This document shows positions 49,337-59,817 of a DNA stretch of 64,000 bases, piece by piece. Source of the DNA: Whalleya microplaca (lineage: Eukaryota; Ascomycota; Sordariomycetes; Xylariales; Xylariaceae); assembly GCA_022497155.1 (NCBI GenBank), contig MU385712.1, positions 1 to 64,000 of the forward strand, read 5' to 3'. The notes beneath the pieces are model-generated. The model was not told the DNA's origin, did no database searches, and saw only the letters and a list, made by a program, of their open reading frames with translations. How positions within the stretch are numbered: the first letter of the stretch is position 1; every line of letters begins with the position of its first letter. A program made the translations under genes and the position numbers.

Positions 49337-49554
49337 TGTTGAAATAGACTCAGGTTGTAAGTAGTATAGTAGTTATTATTAGAGAAGTATCACCACTAGA
49401 GTCTGGCGAAGGAGGCAGAGCCTCCTATATATAAGCCACAGCTTATGGGGCGCCCCAGCCACCTGAATTATCACAGCCATACATCTCTGTAATCCGTCAG
49501 TGTTAGTGTATCACGGTGTGTGATAATTGCTGGACTTAATGTTCTGAAATCGCA
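49337..49554 (+). repeat. Solo LTR with 5-bp target duplication (third family)
   Basis: A 218-bp sequence that starts TGTTGAAATAGACTCAGG and ends CTGAAATCGCA. It is bounded by agata at 49,332-49,336 and at 49,555-49,559. It contains a TATATATAAGCC promoter-like box at about 49,425-49,436. TG...CA ends, a perfect 5-bp duplication, a TATA box and the size all fit a Copia-type solo LTR. It is not RIP-eroded, unlike the LTRs on the left, so it may be recent or lone in the genome. Three abutting palindromes lie at its centre. Confidence 0.75.
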
Positions 49555-50463
49555 AGATAAGAAAGAGGAATAAATTTGCCAATGATTAGTGTACGGAGTA
49601 CGCATAAAAAATTCGTTTAAGAGAGCGATGTCGTTATACGGAGATTAAAGATAAGACCGAGTAAAAGCTATACGAGATGCAGGAATGCTATAGGAATATA
49701 TATATATATAACTACCTAACAAAAGGTATAGCAACCTAACGACGGCTACGTTAGCATGAGATAAGATATGTACTAGAAATATATACTACGACAGAAGGTT
49801 CATATAAGGGCCTATCGCCTCCCATTAGATCGAGAACAGCAAGTACCCTAAAGGCTATAGAGAAATTATTAGCAAATTGATTTATTCCAATCCTTACTAT
49901 AGCCCTTGTTACACTTAGCTATAGGAAGGTGGCAATACGCAGGCTCGTACTAGAATATGACAACTACTTGTAACGGACCCAAGGTCACTCTGCTAGTGAC
50001 ATTCTTAGGTTAAAACAGCGCATAAATGATTGTATTGAAGTGAAAAAATAATTAGTATTACCCAGTTGTGATAAGATCGAAAAGCGACAGTAAAGGAAAG
50101 TTTCATTGATAGGATTTGATGGCGATGGAGCTCAAACCCAAGCCTCAGTGCTAGTTGAACTTTGGGCCACGATCATCAACCATCATTCAGTGTGTCCCCA
50201 ATAGGTTTACCTGCCATCCAACCGAACACCCGCATGAAGTTTTCTTGGTCATTTCCGTGAGGAAGATCAAGGCTAATGAAGTTCGTCTTCTGAATATTCA
50301 CCACATGTTCACCATTGTTGGGGTCTTTGCCCATATAACCCTGCACAATTCGACCTCGCGTTCCCGTACAAGAGATAAGGGTTACCTTAAAACAGCCAAA
50401 TCAGTTACAAGGTGATCGTGGATAATTGCACTGTGACCAAGACGTAGGGAAGAGGTAAAAGGA
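49555..50463. other. Gene-free stretch
   Basis: About 900 bp, A/T-leaning, with a TA microsatellite near 49,690-49,712. No supported gene is seen. The last 400 bp could contain a downstream exon of the minus-strand gene at 50,464 if a GTGAGT at its end is used as a donor. Confidence 0.35.
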
Positions 50464-51236
50464 TTAGCTACTCACAGGCGTCGCTCGATGGTCTTGGTAG
50501 TCTAGATCCGCCGCTCTGGTTAGAAGGTAATTCAGGATGGTCCAAACTTCACTCCAGAGGAGCTTATCATTCTCGACCTGCTTCTCAACAAGTCTAATAT
50601 CCTGTCTCAGGCTGTACCCTCTGTCGATCAAAAGGAGGGTAACATGGGGCTTGGACTTGTCTCTGCTTACAAGGCCACCCTTGACAGCCCATATGTAGCT
50701 TTGGTCCTCATCTTGTGCCATCTTACGACAGGCCGGTTCCCAACTACTCAAGTGTCAGCTGTAAGCTCCTGGTAGGATGTATTCCCCTGGAGAAATCATG
50801 ATTTTTAAGAGATGCACAGACAAACATACGGAATACTCTCCCACCCGGCAGTCTCATGCAATGGGAGGAGTCCATCTCTCTCGGGTTTGTTGTCGTTTTC
50901 GGTAGAAGAAAACCATGTAGCGAGCAGCACACAAGTCCAGTTAGCTTCCCATATATCCTTAAAGTACTCCCGATTTGTGAAATCCCAGAATAACCAGGGT
51001 TTGTATTCATCAATTCTGCGTTTCGCTTCTTGCCATGGCATAACCTCGATGAATTGGGTACCGCCATTGCTCGGTTGGCCGTCGATATCAAGGTTTCGGA
51101 CCTTGATCTGGAGCGCATCTAGAATCGTTTGATTTAGGGTAACGTTCTCCGACTGTGGGAGCTCACGGAGAATTTTGATTTTTTCCCATATCAAAAGAGA
51201 GTGGGGAGGTGCCCCTGGGACATCTGGGACAGACAT
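50464..51236 (-). CDS. Hypothetical protein, 228 residues
   Basis: Two minus-strand exons, 51,236-50,830 and 50,743-50,464, are separated by an 86-nt intron (GTATGT...GAGTAG) that keeps the frame. The start is the ATG of MSVPDVPGAPPHS, and the frame upstream has only GTG. The product looks soluble, with conserved-looking Trp-rich stretches (KPWLFWDFTNREYFKDIWEA) and an amphipathic C-terminal helix (EKQVENDKLLWSEVWTILNY). No domain was recognised. A GTGAGT just before the TAA means that translation may continue into another exon at lower coordinates, so the C-terminus is uncertain. Confidence 0.6.
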
Positions 51237-51902
51237 TGTGTTTTGGTAAGAGATGGAGCCTTGCTGTGTCACTGGCGGAGGGCATAGACGTCTCTTGCTC
51301 GAACGTATTGGCTAGATTTATATATCCTCCAGGTCTTTCAGCATGGAAGAGTTGAGGCAAATGTTGGTGTTGTAATAGGTGGGTGTGTGTAAGAACATAG
51401 TTGTTGGTATGTTGCTTATCCGATGGTGTGGGCGTGATGGCGAAGCAGCACATCTGTTAGTGCGGATGGATTTTGGTTTAGTGTCCACTCTTGACCAGTC
51501 TACTACCTAGTCTGCTTTGTTGTATGTGCGTCTTCTCCAACCATTCATAATGCAAATCAAGTTCAGGAACCATATTATGGAGCAAATGGGGTTGTTAGTT
51601 GTAGTCCAACATTCTTGGAGGTCTACTATGTTGGATTATTTCACAACAGCGGTATCTGGTACAAGGATAGCACGTGATTCGGAGTATTTCGGGGACTGTT
51701 GCTTAGTACTGTAACTGGTGTTTTCTACAACGTTTAATATGATATTCTTGTATCTGCTACTATTAATCCGTACCTCACCCTTTATTCTAACATACTACAG
51801 ACCCAGTTGTAGTTGTGGGTCATTGTGGGTCCATTCAAGGATCAACTAACTAGGTACCTACCCGGGTGGGGATGGTTTTTGGACCGAGTTGTGTAAGGCT
51901 GT

Positions 51903-52005
51903 CCAGAAAAGCATGAGTTGTATTGATTAATCAGTCACACGCACAACTGGGTAAATGGTTGTGCGCGGAGCGCACAGACCATTTAGCCCAGTTGCTGCGT
52001 GTGAC
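51903..52005. repeat. Foldback/MITE-like hairpin, copy 1
   Basis: GTCACACGC...AACTGGG.AAATGGT..GTGCGC at 51,934-51,966 pairs with GCGCAC..ACCATTT..CCCAGTT...GCGTGTGAC up to 52,005. This gives a nearly complete 72-nt hairpin with small internal bulges. It is preceded by CAGAAAAGCATGAGTTGTAT, which recurs at about 52,353 in front of a weaker hairpin. A non-autonomous DNA element is likely. Target duplications are not clear. Confidence 0.6.
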
Positions 52006-52057
52006 CACTACAGCATCCTAGTAACCTAGCTGCTGTTAGATTCGAAAATGTGCACTG

Positions 52058-52099
52058 ACTGTTAGATACCAACTGCTAGATACCAACTGCTAGATTGCG
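52058..52099 (+). repeat. 14-bp tandem repeat, three copies
   Basis: ACTGTTAGATACCA, ACTGCTAGATACCA and ACTGCTAGATTGCG follow each other directly, starting at 52,058, 52,072 and 52,086. A further partial copy lies at about 52,032. Simple tandem duplication. Confidence 0.7.
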
Positions 52100-52352
52100 G
52101 GTGTACTCGCCTACCAGCCAACATCTAATCACCTAGAATTCCTCTTACAATGCCTAACAATAATGATGTAACATTGGAATTGCGCGACCTGCATTCTATG
52201 ATAGTTGCGAGTAGCTGAATTAAAGCCAGAGATTAATATCTATGGTATAAATTCACCTAGGAATTGCTATGCTCTACAAGAAGCATGGAGGCTTTGCGGC
52301 CAAATACCTAGATGTTTTAAAGAAATACATGACAAAGCAAGGCCAACACGGA

Positions 52353-52475
52353 CAGAAAAGCATGAGTTGTATTAAAACCTATGAGTAATACTGGTCACAC
52401 TGCGCAACTAGGTAGCTACGGATTGCAAGGAGAGGAATAGCTACTTGGTGCGTGCACAGACCACATCACAATACC
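52353..52475. repeat. Foldback/MITE-like hairpin, copy 2 (diverged)
   Basis: Begins with the same CAGAAAAGCATGAGTTGTAT string as copy 1. It then has GCGCAACTAGGTAGCTA paired imperfectly with TAGCTACTTGGTGCGTGC across about 20 nt. It ends with a CACAGACC string also seen at the centre of copy 1. The shared head suggests a common parent element. Confidence 0.45.
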
Positions 52476-53224
52476 CCTGACTAGCACATGATGATGAATC
52501 TGTTAACATCCAGGGGCTATCTACCTAAGTACATACCGACGCTGCTATGGCGTATGGGACGGTTAGAGTACCTCCTTGTGGGAGACAGAGCTAACGTTTC
52601 GCGTGACATAATGGCAAGAGTGTAACAAAGAACACATCAAGAAGTTGGAATGTCACATAGGAAAAGGGGTGCCCCCAAACCCTGCAGCGTGGAATTGTTG
52701 GTTTAAATCTCATAAGGCTGTCATGGGACATTGAACAATGAATTAGTTCATTTCTAAATCATGACCAAGATATCTTCTATAGCCAACGTAACTCCTGTAA
52801 CTTCCCTCCCGATATAACATGATATGGAGACGATACGTGGATCATTCACAAAATACCAATACAGCCGCAACCGGATGTTATTACTGTTGTTGCCTTCAGT
52901 CCAATGCAATTCATGTTGGGCTCACTATCAATTGACTCATCACAAGATGGTTGAACACACCGCAAGCGTGAATGAAATCAGTAACATCGAAACCATGTTG
53001 CAAGTTAGCAGCCTTGGTGGCGTTTACTGCCGGACGTATCATGTTTCTTCCCAAAGAAGTTGAGCACTTATCTAACAGAGAAACTCATATGCCTATAATA
53101 ATGGAAGTAGCAGCATTTCTATATACGGCATCACAATCCAGAATTTACATCGTTTTGTCGGAGCCTATAGTTCATTGAGCTTCGTTGTTCCCCTAAATAT
53201 TTGAAACCTTGAGCAGCCGATACC

Positions 53225-54396
53225 ATGGAGAAATCAGAGCACAGTTTGCCAACTTCTCTGCCAGCATTGTCCGAGAGGCTGAAAAAATGGGATCTGAGTA
53301 CAACAACAGTTAATCCAAAATCGATCAAGAATTCAGCGTCTAAACTCCGGGAAGAGGAGTACCTAGTGTTGCGAGCTGTCTGCACTCAATATAAAGCTTC
53401 TGATCTCCAAGATGCGTTTGCCTCCAACAGCCCTCCTAGGTGGCTCAACCGGAAGTACCTGGACAGCATTGGAGATGACCTGGGTGTCGAGTTTTACGGG
53501 TCTTCTTGGATGGATTATCTCCAGGAGGTCAGTCCTGTGTATGAAGGGGTGGTATATAGGCTCCCCAACTTGAATAATTTCGGTCTAATAATTTATCAAC
53601 AACGGGCCTGCCAGAATGCGGTCCAAGAAAGGGAAATCATCATCAACGAAGCCCAAGACCAGGAAGATGCATCGGAGGCCAAAGCTCGCAACGCTTTCGT
53701 TGAAGAATTCAGTGGTATGGACATCAATTTCTGGGTGCATTCTAATAAGGAGGATTCCAATAAGAAGACGGCTAAAATATTGCCGACGAAGGATGAGCAA
53801 ATTGTAAACTCCGCTTTGATTTTATTCCTTCAAGCTGTTACTGCCTTTAATGCCAATGTCAAAGGGCACTGGTCCATCGAACGGAAAGCATTTCATGCTA
53901 GAACGAAAGACGGGGAAAAAATCTACCGAGCAGACACAGACGGAATATTGGAATTATACTCGGGTCATATTAGTGCTTTGGTCGAGGTGAAGCGTTCCGA
54001 TCGCGTCGGTGTATCCGTGGCCAAAGAAATTAAGATGCAAGAGGTAGCTGAAATAGCTGCGTGGATCAGTGAAGACCCCCCAACCATGTCTCGTGGAAGA
54101 GACGAGGAATTCTAGTAAGTTTACTCATGCGCTCGATAGTCCAAAGCTTTTCTAACGTGTTTTATTTTTTATTTTTTAGTCGCTTCCACATTTCACAACA
54201 TCGCCATAGTATCTATATTACTATTGGCTCCTTCAATGAGCATTATGTCGATTACCTCCAAAACGGTAATTTGTCTAACAATCCCGTGCTGACTATACGA
54301 GAATACGGCCCTTTCTCCATAGACATCCGGGAGCACGTGGAATTTGTAGGAAAACTGGTGTTGGCATTTTCCATTCAAGAGTCTTCGGAGACCTAA
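53225..54396 (+). CDS. PD-(D/E)XK nuclease-like protein
   Basis: Predicted 368-residue protein from exons 53,225-54,114 and 54,180-54,396. The 65-nt intron has a GTAAGT donor, a TTCTAACG branch site and a T-rich tract before TAG. The start is ACCATGG, an ideal fungal context. The core YRADTDGILELYSGHISALVEVK (residues 234-256) gives D239, E254 and K256 in the spacing of the D...ExK active site. After it come QEVAEIAAWIS and, across the intron, RFHISQHRHSIYITIGSFN, a block typical of a large family of ascomycete hypothetical proteins with this fold. The N-terminal ~100 residues form a separate helical part. Relatives have been linked to degraded mobile DNA or self/non-self proteins; that role here is speculation. 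No kinase domain, as in Spok-type meiotic drivers, is present. Confidence 0.75.
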
Positions 54397-55125
54397 GAAA
54401 TGTTGCAAGGTGTTGGTGTGTGTCTTAAGATATCATGACACCTATTAATATTGGAGTTTCGAGTTTAGGCTGGAACTATATTTCTCATTAGATCTCACTC
54501 ATTTTATTTATCTTGGTGCTTTTTTATTTTTCTTTACTTGGTTTTTAACCTTATGGAAACTTTAAGGTTTTAAGAAAGTTTTACATCGTTTTATCTCGGT
54601 CGCTACTTAGATTAATTTATTAAATGAAGTTTTAAGGATTAATAAATCATTAATATCGCATAAAAATCTTTTTAACTTTATTAAATCGTAATTATTATAA
54701 TAATAGTTATAAATTTACGACTTATTAGCGTATAAGCTATAATATATATCTTAGTGTAAAATATTTAAGTGTTACCTTAAATATTAAATGCCATTTTAAT
54801 TATTTTTTATTTAATATAATATAATATCACCGTCCACTTGTCACCGGAATTCGGGGTAGCCATCCCATATATATATGCATACCTCCGCACTGAGGTAGTA
54901 TTATTCCCCATGAATATCTAGCTGCGGCAACTGGGTCGACAGTTTCTCGGCTTCTAAATCGACGTCTCAAGTTTACTGGCTCCCCTTCTTGTAACGGTGT
55001 TACGGTAATTCGTGCGACGATACGATTGTACGATCGTTCAGATTTGAGACGAGTAAGAACCACGAGAGTGAGCGCTGCCACTGTACCACAAACATTTTGG
55101 TCTAAGTCACCAACAACAATCGGCA
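54397..55125. other. Gene-free stretch with an AT-rich, RIP-like patch
   Basis: A block of about 350 bp at 54,480-54,830 is strongly A/T-rich (TTTATTAAATCGTAATTAT), with sharp limits on the right. It is probably a small eroded repeat fragment. The remainder up to 55,125 is the presumed promoter of the dehydrogenase gene. Confidence 0.5.
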
Positions 55126-56196
55126 ATGGCCTTGGTTGAAAGCAACACCCTACCCTCTTCAATAGGCTTCATAGGCCTTGGGGCCATGGGGAAGCCTATG
55201 GTCGTCAATCTCGTTAAGAGCCTCCCACCTCGAGCACAAGTATTCATTTATGATTTGGTAGAGGCCCTCGTGGACGAGCTCGTCATTTCTTTTCCCTCCG
55301 TGATCGTGAAAAGTGCTCATGCAAAACAAGTGGCCGAAAACTCCGTACGTTGATTCTTGGCATATTTTACTCTAGATGCTTCACTCGCTTCGCGCATGCG
55401 TCTGTATTAATAAACTGCATGGTCGCAGGATGTCGTACTCACTATGCTTCCCGAAGGCAGTCACGTCAAATCCGTCTACCTGAACTCAACCACCGGTATC
55501 ATCGCAGCACTGCCTGGCTCATCAACCCCTAAGATCCTCATAGACTCCTCTACCATCGATACTGCTACCAACCTACACATTAAGCAGGCACTCTTCGCCT
55601 CTTCGCCCACGACCTCTTTCTACGATGCCCCGGTTAGTGGAGGGGTTATCGGGGCAGTGAATGCGACCATCGCATTCTTCCTTGGTTGCTCGGTGTCTGA
55701 CACGAACATCCCTCATCTTACCGCTGTCTTATATACTATGGGTGGCAAGGTGATCCCCTGCGGCGGACCTTCACTTGGTCTTGCTGCCAAGCTATCCAAC
55801 AACTACCTCTCCGGCATCATCACAATCGCGTGCGCCGAAGCGATGGACATGGGAATGTGTGCGGGAATCGAAGCTGACGTATTGGCTTCGGTATTTGCCG
55901 CCGGAACTGCTCAAAACACCATATGTGACGTGTTTAACCCCGTACCGGGCGTCTGCCCTAAGGCGCCGTCGTCGAATGGCTACAGGGGTGGGTTTCGCGT
56001 GCAACTCATGAAGAAAGATATTGGACTAGCCGTTGATATGGCAAGGAGATTAGGCACGAGAAATGTCTTGGGGGCAAGCGGCTTGGGGTTGTATACGGCG
56101 GTCTGTGCGGCGGCGGATTGTAGAGACTTGGACTCGAGGGTCGTATACCGATATTTAGGGGGGCAAGAGGATTGGAAGAAACGTGATCCCTACTAG
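55126..56196 (+). CDS. 3-hydroxyisobutyrate dehydrogenase-like (beta-hydroxyacid dehydrogenase)
   Basis: Predicted 328-residue NAD(P)-dependent enzyme from exons 55,126-55,344 and 55,429-56,196. The 84-nt intron has a GTACGT donor and a GCAG acceptor. The Rossmann dinucleotide motif GFIGLGAMG sits at residues 14-22. The substrate-binding block DAPVSGG is near 139-145, the catalytic-lysine segment GLAAKLSNNYL has K194, and the C-terminal helix has the family's FRVQLMKKDIGLA. Length and motif order match the family. The enzyme oxidises a beta-hydroxyacid to the semialdehyde, in valine breakdown for the namesake. Whether this copy is the mitochondrial valine-pathway enzyme is doubtful, because no targeting peptide is evident and it lies near other catabolic genes. 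The substrate is unknown. Confidence 0.88.
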
Positions 56197-58710
56197 CAGT
56201 CGCGCACACGGAGTGGAGTTGTTTAGTTGTTTATAGTCCCACCAGCAACACCCCCGGTTGGTGGCTAGGCTAGGTAAATCTACAAGACCACGAATATGTA
56301 GGATTCTTTATCAGGTTAGGTTTTGTGTAAAGGTTTCTCGAACCTTTTAGTTAGTTATTTGTGTAATAACTGTATCCTCATGCGTTCACCTCGTGACACA
56401 AATGATTGTCGCACAGCCAAATAATTTGCTGCCTGGTTATGGTTAAAATGAGGGAACAAGTCACTATAAGAATCAGAGAGTTCATAGATATCTGAAGTTT
56501 GGAAACCTATCGTGATTTCTGTATTAATGGCTTCAGAACTCATAATTAAAAAACCACCACAACACTCCTACCCCCTCAATTGATCCTGGGTAATATAATA
56601 TATCGGCATCCAAAACTCTTTCGGGGCTACAATGGCAGCGGGCGGAGCATGGGGAGTATGACGCCTAAGGTGAGCTCTTTACGCGGGCACGACAGCGACA
56701 TTATTGGTGAAGTCCAAAGCAGTTTTTAGAAGCACCTGCTAGATTCCAAAGCTGCTATATGTATTAACTTGTATCTCAGAGCCATATTGCGATAAATTAT
56801 GGTGTCTTCTAACGATGTGGTTTCTCATGGGCAAGGACAATGGTGCTGGACGGTCCAGATTGCTATGATACATACGGTCTTCTTTTCTTCAATGGGGGGC
56901 TACTTATATGAAACAGGCCTGTCACATCGACCAAGGGGCGCAGAGCGCAGGCAGTGGTGAAGTCTCTGTAGAGCTGTCTTGCTCTATGAAGAGCGAACAT
57001 CGGAGACAAGCTACGTGAAATACTCAGGTGTCACCCGGGGCAGGGATTCTGGGTTCCAAATAGTTGCCATAGCCATACAATTCTTTGTTGGATTGACATT
57101 TTAGAAGCGATCCAAGATTTATGGCTTGTGTAGTTGTCACTGTATCATGTCCTCCTCAATATAACGTACTTTTGAGAGTTCAGGAAACTAATAAATGCAT
57201 TGAGTCTGCCCAAAACGATTGTAAGCTAATCGTTTGATTGTCAAGGATAGCGCGACCATTTTTCAGTTGACAATATTTTCTATGGGATTAATCTAAGGCC
57301 CTAGCTATGCACTTCGAAATATCTTCAGATGTCATCAATCTGTTACAACTCCTTCACGGTGGTTCAAGAGACTTATAAGGTGGGTACATAGCACTTGAAA
57401 CGGAGTCCAGTCATTCCTACAATATACAATTCTTGTAATAAAATGAGTAATAGTGATAGAATGAACTGCTTCTTTGTCTTCAAGTCTCCGTACACATGCT
57501 TCATAGGCTAGTGCGTATGACGACGTCATTTTGGTGGCTTCTATCTTTTCCAGAATGACAACCTTGATGACGTGCGCCTGCCGGGTTGCCTCCCGCGTCA
57601 CACCCAAAACATAAATCAACGACGTTGATCTTATCTAGATATTACCTATCAGTTTTCTCGGCATCATTATGGGAACCAAAATAGGCTAAAGGGAAGTATT
57701 GCTAGAACGTTAAGTGAGCCGCATTCAGGGGAGACGATGACACGATTGGGGGCCTCATAAGGTAAGCTGAGAGATGTTTCCTTTGGACACATATGAATTA
57801 GAATCGGCTTCATATTGAATATAAACATTTTGAGGTTTAGAATGTGCAGTTTAATATTCATTTTTTTCAAAACTCCAATTTCCTTTTCATTTCGTTATGA
57901 CATTACAAGAACCATCGTCACTTTAAAGGATAATTTAATCGAACTATCCTTACGGTCATTGCCGGGCATCTCCAGGCTCACCAGTACTCTCATCCCCTTG
58001 AACATCCGATACACATCCTATCCCAGACCTCCATTATACCGAGGAAAGGGAATTACCATACTTCCTCTGCCGTAGACCGGATTTACCCAAGGGTGTCTAG
58101 TTAGCTCACGAGAATATCCGACGCCAATAAATCTGGCTAGTAAAAGCGGTCTTGACATCCTATATGCGCAGGCTAGACAGACACTTCCTAGTCCTTACTA
58201 GCTACTACTAGGTATTAGGTAACATACGGGTGGCCCCGTCTATCTCTCTACGTATGAGACCCCAACCATTCGAAGAGTTCCGACCCCCTCATTGCTTTTT
58301 CTTGCAATCCTTCCCACTTCCACCTGCAATACTACGTATGCTGTTTACTTTACAGGGAGCGGGGTACTCGGCATATCAAATATTTACTCGATGTATCACT
58401 GTCACAACCGTGGCTACGTACGCATGAGGTACGCCGTCGTGCAAGGCCTGACTGAATGATAAGACAGCACGAAATATTCCGGAAACGTATTGGTAGCGCA
58501 CAGTATGCCCCTGGATAAAAGATACTAGGCCAGCCATGCGGGGTTGGGGGAGTGCTGTGTTGTCATGCACCGCCCTAGGTGGTATCAAAGTTGCATATCG
58601 AAGACAATGTTCAATTCTATACACTGATGGTGACAATCCTTAGGAAGACCTCTCATTTTTTTGGGTCAATCTAAAGGTTTGGTGAAATTAAAAAGCTGAA
58701 CAAGAAAGTC
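56197..58710. other. Gene-free stretch
   Basis: About 2.5 kb without a supported gene. Short frames on both strands (60-94 codons) show no domain. Composition is moderate, with no strong RIP signature and no repeats noticed. Confidence 0.35.
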
Positions 58711-59605
58711 ATGGCTCCTGGTCAAGATGAAGAAAAACTGAGGGAGCAATTCGTAGCCCAACTAGGAACCCAAGCCTTCCACCGTGGCTGGGAGTCGTTA
58801 CTCTCTCTTGATCCCACATTCTTCTCTGCGAGTCTGTCGCTGGCGTCTGTCCCGCGCCGGAAGTCTCACCTCTCGCGCAAGGACCAGTGCCTCATCTCTT
58901 TGGCGGTTGACAGCGCGGCTACGCACCTCTACGGCCCAGGGATCCGCGCGCATGTCGCGGCCGCATTGAACGAAGGTGCTAGGGTTCATGAGATACTGGA
59001 GGTGATTGAGTTAACAAGCACGCTGGGTATCCATGCCTGCAACATTGGCGTACCCTTGCTCGTCGAGGTGTTAAAAGAAGATGGCAAGTTTGGGGAGGAG
59101 ATAACAAAGCCGTATGATGAAAATCAGGAGAGACTCAAGAAGGAGTTTACTGAGAAGAGAGGCTACTGGCATGGCTTCTGGGAAGACTTTTTGCGGCTCG
59201 ATCCGGAGTTCTTCGAAGCGTACTTGGAATTCTCAAGTGTGCCATGGGTGAAGGACGTCGATGGAAGTCACCAGCGGAGAAAGGGAATCCTAGAGCCAAA
59301 GGTAAACGCCCGATGACCTTCCTCACGTGTCCACTATCTAGGGGAAACTGTACGACATTTATTGTTGCTGACTGGCGAGTTAGATGAAAGAGCTGGTATA
59401 TTGTGCGTTCGATGCCGCTGCGACGCATCTATACGTCCCTGGCCTTAAGCTGCATATGAGAAATGCCCTCGGCTACGGAGCCACCCCTCAGGAGATACTG
59501 GAAGTGCTGGAGATTGCTACTCAATTGAGTCTACACACAGTTCACGTAGCAGCGCCCATCATAGAGGATTTAATTTCTACATCTGGTCTGAAGCCAGAGG
59601 GGTAA
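58711..59605 (+). CDS. Double-domain carboxymuconolactone decarboxylase-like protein
   Basis: Predicted 270-residue soluble protein from exons 58,711-59,301 and 59,384-59,605. The 82-nt intron has a GTAAAC donor, a GCTGAC branch site and a TAG end. It contains two copies of the CMD/AhpD-type helical fold. The first has AVDSAATHLYGPGIRAHVAA followed by EILEVIELTSTLGIHA. The second has AFDAAATHLYVPGLKLHMRN followed by EILEVLEIATQLSLHT. Neither shows the CxxC redox pair of AhpD. The linker region (WEDFLRLDPEFFEAYLEFSS) repeats the N-terminal WESLLSLDPTFFSASLSLAS, so the whole protein is an internal duplication. A decarboxylase or hydrolytic role on a lactone or aromatic acid is possible; the substrate is unknown. 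It neighbours a carrier and a second CMD gene. Confidence 0.85.
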
Positions 59606-59817
59606 GATAGGTGTGGATATGCAGTTTTGTTTAATGGTGCATTCCCATGTATAATGGTAGACGAATGAATGGAGGGGAAATTGGACCCACTAGCCGATAG
59701 CCCTCCCTCCCCTTTCTGCGGATGCCAATTATTTGCGTAGGGACTTATGCATCAATATAGAGCTGTCGCACTAGTATTGAAGTGATGACTTCTGTCTATT
59801 ATCTCTTGATTACACGT

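Larger units (their letters stand above)
51237..53224. other. Gene-free stretch with small foldback elements
   Basis: About 2 kb with no supported gene. It holds a long hairpin (51,934-52,005), a second related copy near 52,353-52,475, and a short tandem repeat (52,058-52,099). The remainder is unremarkable. Confidence 0.45.

Noticed and set aside
51290..51305. CTTGCTCGAACG as a further copy of the array motif
   Set aside because: Lone partial match without the 34-bp partner; expected by chance.
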